DNA of 64,000 nucleotides from Janthinobacterium lividum PAMC 25724 (GCA_000242815.2 AHHB01000028.1:478259-542258), one strand, 5' to 3'; shown: positions 34,995 through 44,575, counted from the first letter of the stretch. Translations and numbers: made by a program. The notes: a model not told the origin generated them from the sequence alone.

Positions 34995-35776
34995 AGACGA
35001 TTAGCTCGCGCGACAATGCGCAATACAAGGATTTGCTGAAGCTGGCGGGCAGTTCACAGGCGCGCCGCAAGTCGGGCCGCACCCTGCTCGATGGCGTACA
35101 TCTGTGCCAGTCCTACCTGCAGCTGCGCGGCATGCCGGAGCAGTGCATCGTCAGCGAAAGCGCCTTGCAGAACCCGGAAGTGGCGGACATCGTTGGCCAG
35201 CTGGAAAGCCAGCGCGCGCATGTACTGGGTTTGCCCGACGCGCTGTACAAGGCGGTGAGCCAGGTCGAGCACGGCGTGGGTGTGATGTTCCTGATCGAGA
35301 CGCCGGAACGCGCTGTCGGCGCGCCGCTGAGCGTGTCAGCGGTGCTGCTCGATAATTTGCAAGACCCGGGCAACGTGGGCTCGATCCTGCGCAGCGCCGC
35401 CGCTGCCGGTATCACGCAAGTGTATTGCAGCGCCGGCACGGCCTTCTGCTGGTCGCCGAAGGTGTTGCGCGCTGCCATGGGCGCACACTTTGTGCTCGAC
35501 ATCTTCGAGAACGTCGACCTGGCGGCGCTGGTTGCGGGCGCCAAGGTAAGTACCCTGGCCACCAGCGGCTACGCCACGCAGCGTCTGTATGACGTTGACC
35601 TGCGCCAGCCCGTCGCCTGGCTGTTTGGCCATGAAGGGCAGGGCGTGGCAGACGACCTGCTGTCGATGGCCACGCAGCAGGTGGTCATTCCCCACCTGGG
35701 CCAGATCGAATCGCTGAATGTGGCCGCTTGCGCCGCCGTGTGCTTCTTTGAACAGGTGCGCCAGAGCCAGAGCTGA
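34991..35776 (+). CDS. SpoU/TrmH-family RNA 2'-O-methyltransferase
   Basis: The 261-residue protein has an N-terminal substrate-binding domain (about 1-100) and a C-terminal SPOUT knot with all three motifs: [21 protein letters not shown] (motif 1), [10 protein letters not shown] (motif 2) and [20 protein letters not shown] (motif 3), which bind SAM. It probably methylates a ribose in rRNA or tRNA; the target is not assignable here. It is coupled to rnhB by ATGA overlap and ends the long plus-strand cluster. Confidence 0.88.
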   Translation: MKTISSRDNAQYKDLLKLAGSSQARRKSGRTLLDGVHLCQSYLQLRGMPEQCIVSESALQNPEVADIVGQLESQRAHVLGLPDALYKAVSQVEHGVGVMFLIETPERAVGAPLSVSAVLLDNLQDPGNVGSILRSAAAAGITQVYCSAGTAFCWSPKVLRAAMGAHFVLDIFENVDLAALVAGAKVSTLATSGYATQRLYDVDLRQPVAWLFGHEGQGVADDLLSMATQQVVIPHLGQIESLNVAACAAVCFFEQVRQSQS

Positions 35777-35797
35777 CACTTTACGCTGAGGCCCGCC

Positions 35798-36381
35798 ATG
35801 CTTGACCTTCCGCTTTCCCTCTCGCGTGCCGACGATGCGGCTGTCACTGACGCGGCCCGGTGGCGCCAGGTCGCCGCGCTGTATCCTGCGCCGCCCGATG
35901 GCATCGTCAATCTGGAGCACGGCTACTTCGGCGCCATGGCGGCGCCCGTGCATGCTGCGTCAGCGCCTGGCCGCGCTGATCCATGCAGGTGCTGATCACG
36001 CAGTATCGGGGCTTGCAGGCCGGTGACACCGTGTTGTGGAGTCATCTCGATTATCCGGCCACGCGCACGGCCATGCGCTGGCTGGCGTAGCGCCGTGGTG
36101 TGACCAGCACTGAGGTCAGTCTGAGCTTGCCGATCAGCGACGACGAGATCGTCGCCCGCTATGCTGCGGCGATGCAGCAGGCCATCGGGCCTAAACTGCT
36201 GCTGTTGTCGCAGGTAACGCCAGCCAATGGGCAGCAGTTGCCGCTGCCCGCCTTGATGGCGCTGGCGCGCGAACATGGCATCGACATCGTGCGCGCCACG
36301 GTGGCCGTCACTACCACCACCGCTGAACTGGACCAGTTGGTGATGGCGCTGACGCTGCTTTCAACAGAAACGAACAGCTGA
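35798..36381 (+). pseudogene. Decayed class V PLP aminotransferase (isopenicillin N epimerase-like)
   Basis: Fragments of a class V aminotransferase are spread over three frames. The N-terminus GIVNLEHGYFGAMAAPV is followed by a frame change (MLRQRLAALIH), a large internal loss, then ITQYRGLQAGDTVLWSHLDY up to an in-frame TAG (near 36088). The frame then continues through DDEIVARYAAAMQQ and PKLLLLSQVTPANGQQLP, and a second deletion joins this to the C-terminus (VAVTTTTAELDQLVMAL). The segment carrying the PLP lysine is missing. Multiple deletions plus a stop show real gene decay, unlike the single-base breaks in pyrH and bamA. Confidence 0.8.
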
Positions 36382-36433
36382 CAAACCGACGCAAGCCGCC
36401 GATACCGACGCGCAGCAGGTTTGCTCAAGCGTT

Positions 36434-37282
36434 CTAGTACTCGCGGCGGTTCGGCTTGATCTCTTGCAGGATCGTCGTGGAGATCTCTTCGATCGATTTG
36501 GTGGTCGATGAGAGCCAGCGGATGCCTTCGCGTTTCATCATTTTTTCCGCCTCGTTGACTTCGTAACGGCAATTTTCTATGGCCGCATACTTGCTTCCTG
36601 CGCGTCTTTCGTTGCGTATTTCCGACAAACGTTCGGGCGTAATGCTTAATCCAAAAATTTTATTCTTAAACTCCAGTAGCGCGGAAGGTAGTTTGTCGCG
36701 TTCGAAATCGTCGGGAATCAGCGGATAATTGGCCGCCTTGATGCCGTATTGCATGGCCAGGTACAAGCTGGTCGGGGTCTTGCCAGAGCGTGAAACACCC
36801 ACCAGAATGACATCGGCCGAGGACAGGTTTTTATGCGACTGGCCGTCGTCGTGCGCCAATGAATAGTTGATCGCTTCGATGCGGTTCTTGTACTCCTCGC
36901 TGTCGACGATATTGTGCGAGCGCCCGATGGTGTGGGTCGACATCACGCCCAGTTCCTGCTCCAGCGGTGCGACAAAGGTCTGGATCAGGTCCATATGCAT
37001 GCCGCTGGACTTGCGGATCACGGCCGATAGGTCGTTCTTCACGAGGGTGGAGAAAATGATCGGCCGCTGACCGTCGGCGGCGAAGGCTTCGTTGATCTTG
37101 CGCGCCGCCTCGTAGGCCTTGTCCATGGTATCGATGAAGGGCAGGCGGATCTGGCGGAAGCGCAGATCGAACTGCGTCAGCACCGAGTGGCCGAAGGTCT
37201 CGGCGGTGATGCCGGTGCCGTCGGAAACGAAGAAGACGGTGCGGGCCGCGGAGGGCAGAGGGGGGCGTGGATCTTGTGTCAT
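36434..37282 (-). CDS. ppsR: PEP synthase regulatory protein (bifunctional kinase/pyrophosphorylase)
   Basis: PpsR inactivates and reactivates PEP synthase by ADP-dependent phosphorylation and Pi-dependent dephosphorylation. The 282-residue DUF299-family protein has [20 protein letters not shown], the P-loop GVSRSGKT (residues 162-169) followed by [11 protein letters not shown], and the C-terminal [16 protein letters not shown]. The ATG at 37282 is preferred to a TTG five codons upstream. It is divergent from its target ppsA with 152 bases between, the standard arrangement. Confidence 0.95.
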   Translation of the reverse strand: MTQDPRPPLPSAARTVFFVSDGTGITAETFGHSVLTQFDLRFRQIRLPFIDTMDKAYEAARKINEAFAADGQRPIIFSTLVKNDLSAVIRKSSGMHMDLIQTFVAPLEQELGVMSTHTIGRSHNIVDSEEYKNRIEAINYSLAHDDGQSHKNLSSADVILVGVSRSGKTPTSLYLAMQYGIKAANYPLIPDDFERDKLPSALLEFKNKIFGLSITPERLSEIRNERRAGSKYAAIENCRYEVNEAEKMMKREGIRWLSSTTKSIEEISTTILQEIKPNRREY

Positions 37283-37434
37283 GGGTTTTCGGATCAAGAT
37301 TGTGCGTCGTCAATTTGCGCCGCACAAGGTAAAATGGTTGGAACGGTATGATTGTGCTGCACGACGCCAAGAATAACAAGAACACTGTCAGTGCGCCGCG
37401 CGTAAAGATTTCTATCATCAGTAAGGGTGTCATT

Positions 37435-39867
37435 ATGACCAACGCAGTATCGCAACAGCAGGAAGACAAGGACGCGGTGTATGTCGCCGCGTTCGAGCAT
37501 TTGCGCATGACGGATGTCGAATCTGTCGGCGGCAAGAACGCCTCCCTGGGCGAAATGATCAGCCAGCTGGCAGAAGCCGGCGTGCGCGTGCCCGGTGGCT
37601 TTGCCACCACGGCGCAGGCATTTCGCGATTTCCTCTCGTATAGCGCAAACGGCGGCTTGCCGCTGGCCGAACGCATCGCCCAGCGCCTCGAAGGCCTGAA
37701 CATCGATGATGTGCGCTCGCTGGCGCAAGCCGGTGCCGAGATCCGTCAGTGGATCGTGGAAACCCCGTTCCAGCCACGCCTGGCCGCAGAAATCGACCAG
37801 TTCTACGCCAAGCTGGTCGCCGATTCCGATACGGAAATGTCGTTTGCCGTGCGTTCCTCGGCGACGGCGGAAGACTTGCCGGACGCCTCTTTTGCCGGTC
37901 AACAAGAAACCTTCCTGAACGTGGTCGGCATCGACAACGTGCTCGACGCCATGAAACAGGTGTTCGCCTCGCTGTACAACGACCGCGCCATCTCTTACCG
38001 TGTACACAAAGGTTTTACGCACGCTGAAGTGGCTTTGTCGGCTGGCGTGCAGCGCATGGTGCGCTCTGACCTGGGTGCGGCCGGCGTGATGTTTACCATC
38101 GATACCGAGTCGGGCTTCAAGGACGTGGTGTTCGTCACTTCCAGCTATGGCCTGGGCGAAACGGTGGTGCAGGGCGCCGTCAATCCCGACGAATTCTATG
38201 TGCACAAGCCGATGCTGGAAAAAGGCAAGTCGCCTGTGATCCGTCGCAATATCGGCTCGAAACTGCTGAAAATGGAATTTACGCACGAAGCAAAAGCTGG
38301 CCGCTCCGTGAAAACCGTCGACGTGCCCGTCGAAATGCGCAACCGCTACTCGCTGAACGACAGCGAAGTGGTAGAGCTGGCAAAGTACGCCGTCATCATC
38401 GAGAACCACTACGGCCGTCCTATGGACATCGAGTGGGGCAAGGATGGCCGCGACGGCAAGCTGTACATCTTGCAAGCGCGTCCTGAAACCGTCAAGTCGC
38501 AGCAAAAGGCGACCGACGTGCAGGAACGCTTCAAGCTGAAGAGCACCGGCACGGTGCTGACTTCGGGGCGCGCCATCGGCCAGAAGATCGGCGCCGGCCC
38601 CGTGCGCGTGATTCACGACCCGGCCGACATGGAGCGCGTGCAGCCAGGCGACGTACTCGTTGCCGACATGACGGACCCGAACTGGGAACCGGTCATGAAG
38701 CGTGCCTCGGCCATCGTCACCAACCGTGGCGGTCGTACTTGTCACGCAGCAATTATCGCGCGTGAACTGGGCGTGCCTGCTGTCGTTGGCTGCGGCAACG
38801 CCACCGACGTGCTGAAAGACGGCACCTTTGTCACCGTGGTGTGCTCCGAAGGCGACGAAGGCAAGATCTATGATGGCTTGCTGGAAACGGAAGTGTCGGA
38901 AGTGTCGCGCGGCGAATTGCCTAAGCTCGACACCAAGATCATGCTTAACGTGGGCAATCCTCAACTGGCCTTCGACTTCCAGTCGGTGCCAAATGCGGGC
39001 GTGGGCCTGGCGCGTCTGGAATTCATCATCAATAACAATATTGGTGTGCACCCGCGCGCGATCCTGGAATACCCGAACATCGATGCCGACTTGAAGAAGG
39101 CCGTAGAATCGGTGGCGCGTGGCCACGCTTCGCCGAAAGCGTTCTATATCGACAAGCTGGCCGAAGGCATCGCTACCATTGCTGCCGCATTCTGGCCGAA
39201 AAAAGTCATCGTGCGCCTGTCCGACTTCAAGTCGAACGAGTACAAGAAGCTGATCGGCGGTTCGCGCTACGAGCCGGACGAGGAAAACCCGATGCTGGGC
39301 TTCCGCGGCGCGGCACGCTACCTGTCGGCCGACTTCTCTGAAGCGTTCAACATGGAATGCGAAGCGATGAAGCGCGTGCGCAACGACATGGGCCTGACGA
39401 ACGTTGAAATCATGGTGCCATTCGTGCGCACCCTGGGGCAGGCGGAGAAAGTCATCGACCTGCTGGCGAAAAATGGCCTGAAGCGCGGCGAGAACGACTT
39501 GCGCGTCATCATGATGTGCGAAGTGCCGTCGAACGCCATCCTGGCCGATCAGTTCCTTGATCATTTCGATGGTTTCTCGATCGGCTCGAACGACTTGACC
39601 CAGCTCACCCTGGGCCTGGACCGCGATTCCGGCATGGAATTGCTGGCGGCCGACTTCGACGAGCGCGATCCAGCCGTGAAAGCCCTGCTGTCGATGGCCA
39701 TCAAGGCTTGCCTGGCGCGTGGCAAATACATCGGCATCTGCGGCCAGGGTCCTTCGGACCACCCTGACTTCGCCGTCTGGTTGATGGAGCAGGGCATCGA
39801 ATCGATGTCGCTCAATCCGGACTCGGTGATCGATACCTGGCAAAAGCTCGCTGCGCTGAAAGCATAA
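37435..39867 (+). CDS. ppsA: Phosphoenolpyruvate synthase
   Basis: PpsA converts pyruvate and ATP to PEP for gluconeogenesis. The 810-residue protein has the N-terminal ATP-grasp domain ([35 protein letters not shown]), the swivelling phosphohistidine domain with [19 protein letters not shown] (H437), and the C-terminal PEP/pyruvate barrel ([18 protein letters not shown] and the catalytic Cys in [11 protein letters not shown]). The ATG at 37435 is preceded by TAAGGG. The upstream in-frame 29 codons overlap the promoter region. A strong terminator follows. Confidence 0.98.
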   Translation: MTNAVSQQQEDKDAVYVAAFEHLRMTDVESVGGKNASLGEMISQLAEAGVRVPGGFATTAQAFRDFLSYSANGGLPLAERIAQRLEGLNIDDVRSLAQAGAEIRQWIVETPFQPRLAAEIDQFYAKLVADSDTEMSFAVRSSATAEDLPDASFAGQQETFLNVVGIDNVLDAMKQVFASLYNDRAISYRVHKGFTHAEVALSAGVQRMVRSDLGAAGVMFTIDTESGFKDVVFVTSSYGLGETVVQGAVNPDEFYVHKPMLEKGKSPVIRRNIGSKLLKMEFTHEAKAGRSVKTVDVPVEMRNRYSLNDSEVVELAKYAVIIENHYGRPMDIEWGKDGRDGKLYILQARPETVKSQQKATDVQERFKLKSTGTVLTSGRAIGQKIGAGPVRVIHDPADMERVQPGDVLVADMTDPNWEPVMKRASAIVTNRGGRTCHAAIIARELGVPAVVGCGNATDVLKDGTFVTVVCSEGDEGKIYDGLLETEVSEVSRGELPKLDTKIMLNVGNPQLAFDFQSVPNAGVGLARLEFIINNNIGVHPRAILEYPNIDADLKKAVESVARGHASPKAFYIDKLAEGIATIAAAFWPKKVIVRLSDFKSNEYKKLIGGSRYEPDEENPMLGFRGAARYLSADFSEAFNMECEAMKRVRNDMGLTNVEIMVPFVRTLGQAEKVIDLLAKNGLKRGENDLRVIMMCEVPSNAILADQFLDHFDGFSIGSNDLTQLTLGLDRDSGMELLAADFDERDPAVKALLSMAIKACLARGKYIGICGQGPSDHPDFAVWLMEQGIESMSLNPDSVIDTWQKLAALKA

Positions 39868-39889
39868 GCATCTTTTCGCCTTCTGAAAA

Positions 39890-39922
39890 CCCGCTGCCGC
39901 TCACCTGGCAGCGGGTTTTTTT
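39890..39922 (+). terminator. Rho-independent terminator after ppsA
   Basis: CCCGCTGCC and GGCAGCGGG pair perfectly around an 8-base loop, followed by seven T. Confidence 0.92.
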
Positions 39923-39972
39923 ACGCCTCGCGCATAGATCTCGAGCTGATGCTGGGCGCTGCACGCGCCAGA

Positions 39973-40002
39973 TTGATGGGGTGGCGCAAGATCAGCTAAA
40001 AT
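39973..40002 (+). promoter_or_regulatory. Probable promoter of dps
   Basis: -35 TTGATG (39973-39978), 18-base spacer and -10 TAAAAT (39997-40002), ending 30 bases before the dps ATG. Confidence 0.55.
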
Positions 40003-40032
40003 GATTTCACCAACACATAGACCGGAGTTCAT

Positions 40033-40530
40033 ATGGCAAGCAAAAAACCAAGCAAGACTACAAAGATCGACATCGGTATTTCCGAGGTGGATCGCGCGAA
40101 GATCGCGGAAGGACTGTCCGGCCTGCTGGCCGACAGCTATACCTTGTACCTGATGACGCATAATTTTCATTGGAACGTCAAGGGGCCGATGTTCAACACC
40201 CTGCACCAGATGTTCATGGCCCAATATACGGAGCAGTGGGGCGCGCTGGACCTGATCGCCGAGCGTATCCGCGCGCTTGGCTATCCGGCACCGGGCACCT
40301 ACAAGGAGTTCGTCAAGCTCGCCTCGATCAAGGAAATCGAGGGCGTACCGCCGGCACTCGACATGGTCAGCCACTTGGTGGCGGCGCAGGAAGCGACCGC
40401 GCGCACGGCGCGCCGGCTGTTCCCGCTGCTGGAAAAAGCCAATGACCAGCCGACGGCCGATTTGATCACGCAGCGCCTCGATTTGCATGAAAAGACGGCG
40501 TGGATGTTGCGCAGCCTGCTGGAAGAGTAA
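40033..40530 (+). CDS. dps: Dps-family ferritin-like DNA-protection protein
   Basis: Dps forms 12-subunit shells that oxidise and store iron and shield DNA in stress. The 165-residue protein has a Lys-rich N-terminal tail (ASKKPSKTTK, possible DNA contact), the HWNVKGPMF motif with H46, LHQMFMAQYTEQW with H58, and ALDLIAERIRALG with D73 and E77. The position four residues after H58, where Dps proteins normally have an acidic ferroxidase ligand, is Met62. It stands alone between two terminators. Family assignment is certain; ferroxidase strength is open. Confidence 0.95.
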   Translation: MASKKPSKTTKIDIGISEVDRAKIAEGLSGLLADSYTLYLMTHNFHWNVKGPMFNTLHQMFMAQYTEQWGALDLIAERIRALGYPAPGTYKEFVKLASIKEIEGVPPALDMVSHLVAAQEATARTARRLFPLLEKANDQPTADLITQRLDLHEKTAWMLRSLLEE

Positions 40531-40643
40531 ATGCCGGGCCCGCGCCCCTGCTGCTGTCCCGGCTATTGACGCCGTCAGGAATTGCGTTAGACTGTTTGCA
40601 TATAAGTGTTTGGCAAGAAAAATATCAGGCAGTACTGTGCATT

Positions 40644-40679
40644 AAACCCCGTCGCTTATATAGGCTGCGGGGTTTTTTT
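40644..40679 (+). terminator. Rho-independent terminator upstream of the NfeD gene
   Basis: AAACCCCG and CGGGGTTT pair around a 16-base loop (itself able to pair GC...GC), followed by T up to 40679. It lies 114 bases after dps and about 30 bases before the NfeD start, so it probably ends the dps message, or could act as a leader terminator for the membrane pair. Confidence 0.75.
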
Positions 40680-40708
40680 ATTTTCGGAGATATAAGGGTG
40701 GAGGCATC

Positions 40709-41125
40709 ATGGCTGAATGGGTAGGCTGGTTCGTGGCAGCTGGCATGGTATTGATCCTGGAACTATTTACAGGCACGTTTTATTTGCTGATGATCGCCAT
40801 CGGTATCGCCGCTGGAGGGCTGGTGGCGCTGGCAGGCGGCAATGGCTTCTGGCAGGCCGTGACAGCGGCCATAGTCGGCGTGGCGGCCACGCTGTTATTG
40901 CGGCGCAGCCGTTTTGGCAGGGCGGCGCGGCGCGATGCTGCACAGGATCCGAATGTGAATATGGATATCGGCCAAAGCGTGGCGGTCGCGCACTGGGTCG
41001 ATGGCGCGGCGCGCGTGATGTATCGCGGCGCTTTGTGGGATGTGGAGTTGATTGCAGGCAGCGATGCGCAGGCCGGTCATTACACCATACGTGCCGTGCG
41101 TGGCAGCCGTTTGATTGTTGGATAA
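40709..41125 (+). CDS. NfeD-like membrane protein, partner of the SPFH protein
   Basis: The 138-residue protein has two or three N-terminal membrane helices (MAEWVGWFVAAGMVLILELF and LLMIAIGIAAGGLVALAGG, then AVTAAIVGVAATLLL) and a C-terminal OB-fold-like domain (about 85-135, GQSVAVAHWVDGAARVMYRG). This is the short NfeD type (YbbK-like) that is found next to SPFH/QmcA genes. It lies 15 bases before the SPFH gene and probably forms a complex with it in membrane microdomains. Confidence 0.85.
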   Translation: MAEWVGWFVAAGMVLILELFTGTFYLLMIAIGIAAGGLVALAGGNGFWQAVTAAIVGVAATLLLRRSRFGRAARRDAAQDPNVNMDIGQSVAVAHWVDGAARVMYRGALWDVELIAGSDAQAGHYTIRAVRGSRLIVG

Positions 41126-41140
41126 CCTGGAGAGTAGATT

Positions 41141-42085
41141 ATGGAAGTAAGCATCGGAAGCATGTCGCTGGTCTTGTTATTGCTGGCATTGGTATTTGTC
41201 TTCAAGACGGTCAATGTGGTGCCGCAGCAGCATGCCTGGGTGGTCGAGCGCCTGGGCAAGTTCCATGCGGTATTAGGGCCTGGCCTGAATATCGTCGTGC
41301 CTTTTGTTGATCGCATCGCCTACAAACATGTGCTCAAGGAAATTCCACTCGACGTGCCGCCGCAGGTGTGCATTACGCGTGACAATACGCAATTGCAGGT
41401 CGATGGCATTCTGTATTTCCAGATTACCGACGCCATGCGCGCTTCATATGGCTCGTCGAATTATATTGCTGCCATTACACAATTGGCGCAAACCACCTTG
41501 CGTTCGGTGATCGGTAAAATGGAACTCGACAAGACATTTGAAGAACGCGACCATATTAATACGGCCATCGTGAATGCCATCGATGAATCGGCGGCGAATT
41601 GGGGTGTCAAGGTATTGCGATATGAAATCAAGGATTTGACACCGCCCAAGGAAATTTTGCATGCGATGCAAGCGCAGATTACAGCCGAGCGCGAAAAGCG
41701 CGCATTGATTGCCGCCTCGGAAGGACGCAAGCAGGAGCAGATCAATATTGCCAGCGGTGAGCGCGAAGCGAACATTGCCCGCTCGGAAGGCGAGAAGCAG
41801 GCATCGATCAACCGCGCCGAAGGCCAGGCCACCGCCATCGTTGCGCTGGCCCAAGCCAGTGCCGAGGCTCTGCGCCAGGTGGCTGCCGCCATTCGTGAAC
41901 CGGGCGGCGAGGACGCCGTCAACCTGAAAGTAGCCGAGCAGTATGTGGGCGCGTTTGCGCAATTGGCGAAAACCAATAACTCGATTATCGTGCCGGCCAA
42001 TCTGGGCGATATCAGTGGTTTGATCGCCACGGCGATGCAGGTGGTGAAAACGCAGAAGCCGAAAGGCAGCGTGGCGCTGCCCTGA
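41141..42085 (+). CDS. qmcA: SPFH/band-7 protein (paraslipin, QmcA-like)
   Basis: The 314-residue protein has one N-terminal membrane segment (about 7-24), the SPFH domain (about 25-190, VVPQQHAWVVERLGKFH, LKEIPLDVPPQVCITRDN, TTLRSVIGKMELDKTFEER) and a coiled Glu/Ala-rich region (190-260, REANIARSEGEKQASINRAE). Such proteins form large membrane rings and organise proteases or microdomains. It forms a two-gene operon with the NfeD gene; a perfect hairpin follows. Confidence 0.93.
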   Translation: MEVSIGSMSLVLLLLALVFVFKTVNVVPQQHAWVVERLGKFHAVLGPGLNIVVPFVDRIAYKHVLKEIPLDVPPQVCITRDNTQLQVDGILYFQITDAMRASYGSSNYIAAITQLAQTTLRSVIGKMELDKTFEERDHINTAIVNAIDESAANWGVKVLRYEIKDLTPPKEILHAMQAQITAEREKRALIAASEGRKQEQINIASGEREANIARSEGEKQASINRAEGQATAIVALAQASAEALRQVAAAIREPGGEDAVNLKVAEQYVGAFAQLAKTNNSIIVPANLGDISGLIATAMQVVKTQKPKGSVALP

Positions 42086-42135
42086 TTACTGGACTGCTTG
42101 GGTCAATAGCAAGCCCGTAGCAAGTTTTCGTCAAT

Positions 42136-42162
42136 ACTGCCCGCTGTATAGCGGGCAGTTTG
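42136..42162 (+). terminator. Perfect hairpin after the SPFH gene
   Basis: ACTGCCCGCT and AGCGGGCAGT pair without mismatch around GTAT, followed by TTTGCATTTG. Probably the terminator of the NfeD/SPFH operon. Confidence 0.75.
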
Positions 42163-42688
42163 CATTTGTGCTGCTCCGATTATCTGCTGGCGGCAGGATT
42201 GGAGTATCGTCGGCTCAATCAATTACGTTGAAAATTTTTTCTTCATGCTATGCTATATGCACTTTCAAGATGATGTGCTGTAAGGCGCCGCTTATTGTCT
42301 TGATAGACGTAACATCTGCTGCGCAGGATGCTGGGTGGCGCTTGCAAATGATGCGCGATTGGCGATAGTATTGAGCCCATGCGTATTTTTAATTGCAATT
42401 TATAATTATTATAAATCGCAATGAAAAAAGTACGAAAGGTGAATGCAAGCGATGGCCTTGTGTCGAATCGCAGTCGTACGAAACAGCGGTACTTGTGCAG
42501 GTCGTCCAAGTTCGATGTGTGCTCGCGTGATTGAAGACTGGTATTGCTTGAAAGCCGGGGAAACAGGTTTTTTGCGCATCGAATTGTAAAAAATAAATCA
42601 AATCTTTAGAAAAATCACCTCAGTCGCGTTACAATTGGATAGAATTTAGCTGTTCAGTTATATTTTTCAACTCACACAAGGAAATTTC
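42163..42688. other. AT-rich region upstream of the H-NS gene with a long palindrome
   Basis: Over 500 bases without a convincing gene, clearly richer in A+T than the surroundings. A 31-bp palindrome at 42392-42422 (arms ATTGCAATTTATAAT and ATTATAAATCGCAAT, one central base, one mismatch) stands out as a protein-binding site or structure. A short open frame at 42168-42368 has no recognisable features. AT-rich curved DNA upstream fits H-NS family autoregulation (inference). Confidence 0.5.
42635..42664 (+). promoter_or_regulatory. Possible promoter of the H-NS gene
   Basis: -35 TTGGAT (42635-42640), 18-base spacer and -10 TATATT (42659-42664), leaving a leader of about 18 nt with AAGGA before the ATG. 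An alternative -10 TAGAAT at 42639-42644 has a poor -35. Confidence 0.4.
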
Positions 42689-42997
42689 ATGGATCTGTCG
42701 AGCTTATCCCTGTCCGAGCTGCGCACCTTGCAGGACGACATCAAGAAGCAAATGAAGAAACGCGAACAGGATGATCTGTCCAAAGCGCGCGAGCAAATCT
42801 TGGCGATTGCCCAGAGCGTGGGCGTTTCTGTTAAAGATCTGGTCGGTACAGGTATTCGCGCTAAAACGGGCACGGTCGCAGTGCGCTATCGCAATCCGGA
42901 TGACGCGACGCAGCAATGGACTGGCCGTGGTCGTCAACCGAAATGGGTTAAAGAGTGGACCGATTCGGGGAAGTCGCGCGATCTGCTGAAGGTTTAA
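42689..42997 (+). CDS. H-NS family histone-like nucleoid protein
   Basis: The 102-residue protein has an N-terminal oligomerisation helix (DLSSLSLSELRTLQDDIKKQ), a coiled linker and the C-terminal DNA-binding domain with YRNPDDATQQWTGRGRQPKW. The T-W-[TS]-G-[RK]-G-R-x-P core is the diagnostic H-NS/Bv3F-type motif; the family binds AT-rich DNA and silences foreign genes. Betaproteobacteria often carry several such small paralogues, so I give no gene symbol. The AT-rich promoter region of the TPS locus about 7 kb downstream would be a natural target (inference). Confidence 0.92.
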   Translation: MDLSSLSLSELRTLQDDIKKQMKKREQDDLSKAREQILAIAQSVGVSVKDLVGTGIRAKTGTVAVRYRNPDDATQQWTGRGRQPKWVKEWTDSGKSRDLLKV

Positions 42998-43312
42998 ACA
43001 ACCGTTCACTCGGATGCTTGTCCTATGCAGTGCTACAGACGCGGTGCAAGGCCGCATGCAAGCATCCGTGACTTTGTTAATTTTTTCTCATTGGTCAAGC
43101 CGGCCAAGCTATTTTACCTCTGCGCATCACCACGGCATTTTTGATCATGCCAGTCTACTTCCCGCCTGATCCAATCCCTTCCCTGTTTTAGGCCTGCCGC
43201 GCCGAGTTTTCCGCTTGTCCCAGATACTGGCAAAATAAAACCCGGCATATGGCCGGGTTTGTTGATGCGTATGCTCTTTGAAATCGTCCAGCACGCTGCG
43301 CGCAGTGGCGTA
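42998..43312. terminator. hns-smpB convergent intergenic region with two hairpins
   Basis: CGGATGCTTG (43011-43020) pairs perfectly with CAAGCATCCG (43059-43068), followed by TTTGTTAATTTTTTC, a possible long-loop terminator for the H-NS gene. AAACCCGGC (43238-43246) pairs with GCCGGGTTT (43252-43260) and is flanked by A and T runs, so it is a bidirectional terminator serving mainly smpB on the minus strand. No gene or tmRNA is visible in the remaining sequence. Confidence 0.65.
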
Positions 43313-43762
43313 TCAGCGGCGGTGTGACTTCATTGCAGCCTGCACTTCGCGCGCGCCATCGCGGTCGCGCTCGGCAGCACGCTTGTCGTGCTGCTTCTTG
43401 CCTTTGGCCAGGCCGATTTCGCATTTTACGCGGCCACCCTTGTAGTGCAGGTTGAGTGGCACCAGCGTAAAGCCGGAGCGCTCCACCTTGCCGATCAGTT
43501 TATCCATTTCCGCACGGTGCAGCAGCAGCTTGCGTGTGCGTACGGCTTCCGGGTGGATATGCGTGGAGGCGGTCGGCAGGGCACTGATATGCGCGCCGAA
43601 CAGGAATAGTTCGTCGCCGCGAACGACAACGTAGGCTTCCTTGATTTGTACACGGGCGTCGCGTATGGCTTTGACTTCCCAGCCTTCGAGCACGATGCCC
43701 GCTTCGTAGCGGTCCTCGATAAAGTAGTCGTGGAAGGCTTTTCTGTTGTCTGCTATGGTCAT
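43313..43762 (-). CDS. smpB: SsrA (tmRNA)-binding protein SmpB
   Basis: SmpB brings tmRNA to stalled ribosomes. The 149-residue protein starts [25 protein letters not shown] and has [35 protein letters not shown] and the Lys/Arg-rich tail ([15 protein letters not shown]) that acts in the decoding centre. Divergent from ratA with 92 bases between, a conserved arrangement. The ssrA gene is not in the window. Confidence 0.97.
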   Translation of the reverse strand: MTIADNRKAFHDYFIEDRYEAGIVLEGWEVKAIRDARVQIKEAYVVVRGDELFLFGAHISALPTASTHIHPEAVRTRKLLLHRAEMDKLIGKVERSGFTLVPLNLHYKGGRVKCEIGLAKGKKQHDKRAAERDRDGAREVQAAMKSHRR

Positions 43763-43854
43763 GAGATGGTAAATGTGCGCGGGTCGGTTAAACTACTGTC
43801 TCGCGCAAGCGCGATAAAATCACTATATTCAACATCATAGCAAATGGTTCTTCA

Positions 43855-44286
43855 ATGGCAGTAGTACATAAATCAGTTTTTCTCGGCTATAGCGCTGAAC
43901 AAATGTTCGCGCTGGTGGCAGCGGTGGAGGATTATCCCAAATTCCTGCCTTGGTGTGGTGCGGTCGAGGTGCGCGAGCGTGGCGAGAGCACGGTCGTCGC
44001 CAGCGTGGGCATACATTACCACGGCGTGCGCCAAAGCTTCACCACGTCCAACGAGAACGTGGCGCCGACTTCCATCAAGATGAAGCTGGTCGATGGTCCT
44101 TTCAAGACCCTCGATGGCGTTTGGACCTTCAAGGCCCTGCGCGAAGATGCCTGCAAGATCGAACTGGACCTGCACTACGAGTTTTCCAGCCGCGTGCTCG
44201 AGCAGATCATCGGCCCCGTCTTCGGCATGATCGCCAACAGCATGGTCGATTCCTTCTGCAAGCGCGCGGAGGCGGTGTATGGCTGA
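43855..44286 (+). CDS. ratA: RatA/COQ10-like START-domain protein
   Basis: The 143-residue protein has the Polyketide_cyc/START fold with VAAVEDYPKFLPWCGAVEV near the N-terminus and VDGPFKTLDGVWTFKAL in the middle. E. coli RatA was proposed to be a ribosome-association toxin, and the wider family includes ubiquinone-binding COQ10; which role applies here is unresolved. It overlaps rnfH by eight bases and is divergent from smpB, which is the conserved smpB/ratA-rnfH (yfjG-yfjF) layout. Confidence 0.92.
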   Translation: MAVVHKSVFLGYSAEQMFALVAAVEDYPKFLPWCGAVEVRERGESTVVASVGIHYHGVRQSFTTSNENVAPTSIKMKLVDGPFKTLDGVWTFKALREDACKIELDLHYEFSSRVLEQIIGPVFGMIANSMVDSFCKRAEAVYG

Positions 44287-44575
44287 GGCGGACATCACGG
44301 TGCAGGTGTGCCACGCCCTGCCCGACAGCACCTTCCTGCGCTCCTTGCGTGTGCCTGCAGGCACTTCCATTGAGCAGGCGGTGGCGCACAGTGGTTTGTT
44401 GCAGGCCATCCCAGGCATAGACCTGGCCATCAATATGGTGGGCATCTATGGCAAGAAAAAGCCGCTCGATAGCGTATTGCGCGACGGTGATCGGGTGGAA
44501 GTGTACCGGCCCTTGCAGGCCGACCCGAAGGAGGCGCGCCGGCGCCGCGCCGGCAGCAAGCCTGTAAAAGGCTGA
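44279..44575 (+). CDS. rnfH: RnfH/RatB family ubiquitin-like-fold protein
   Basis: The 98-residue protein has the UPF0125 features: ITVQVCHALPDSTFLRSLRV, the conserved GIYGKKKPLDSVLRDGDRVE and a Lys/Arg-rich tail (DPKEARRRRAG). It is cotranslated with ratA through an eight-base overlap. Function is poorly known; a beta-grasp fold is expected. Confidence 0.9.
   Translation: MAEADITVQVCHALPDSTFLRSLRVPAGTSIEQAVAHSGLLQAIPGIDLAINMVGIYGKKKPLDSVLRDGDRVEVYRPLQADPKEARRRRAGSKPVKG

Noticed and set aside
37283..37434. A sigma70 promoter for ppsA in the ppsR/ppsA gap
   Set aside because: Several -10-like hexamers (TAAAAT, TATGAT) occur, but none has a fitting -35, so I could not choose one.
37294..39843. 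An 849-codon open frame antisense to ppsA, and similar long antisense frames over smc (7646-9382), guaA (46151-47839), dxr/rseP (25386-27389) and the exoprotein
   Set aside because: These are shadows of GC-rich codon bias in the true genes. Their translations are His/Arg/Gln-rich with no domains, while the sense frames have clear families.
42168..42368. A 66-codon frame upstream of the H-NS gene
   Set aside because: No ribosome-binding site, no known family, AT-rich non-coding composition.
43000..43312. tmRNA (ssrA) next to smpB
   Set aside because: No tRNA-like acceptor or tag-coding sequence is visible; only terminator hairpins.
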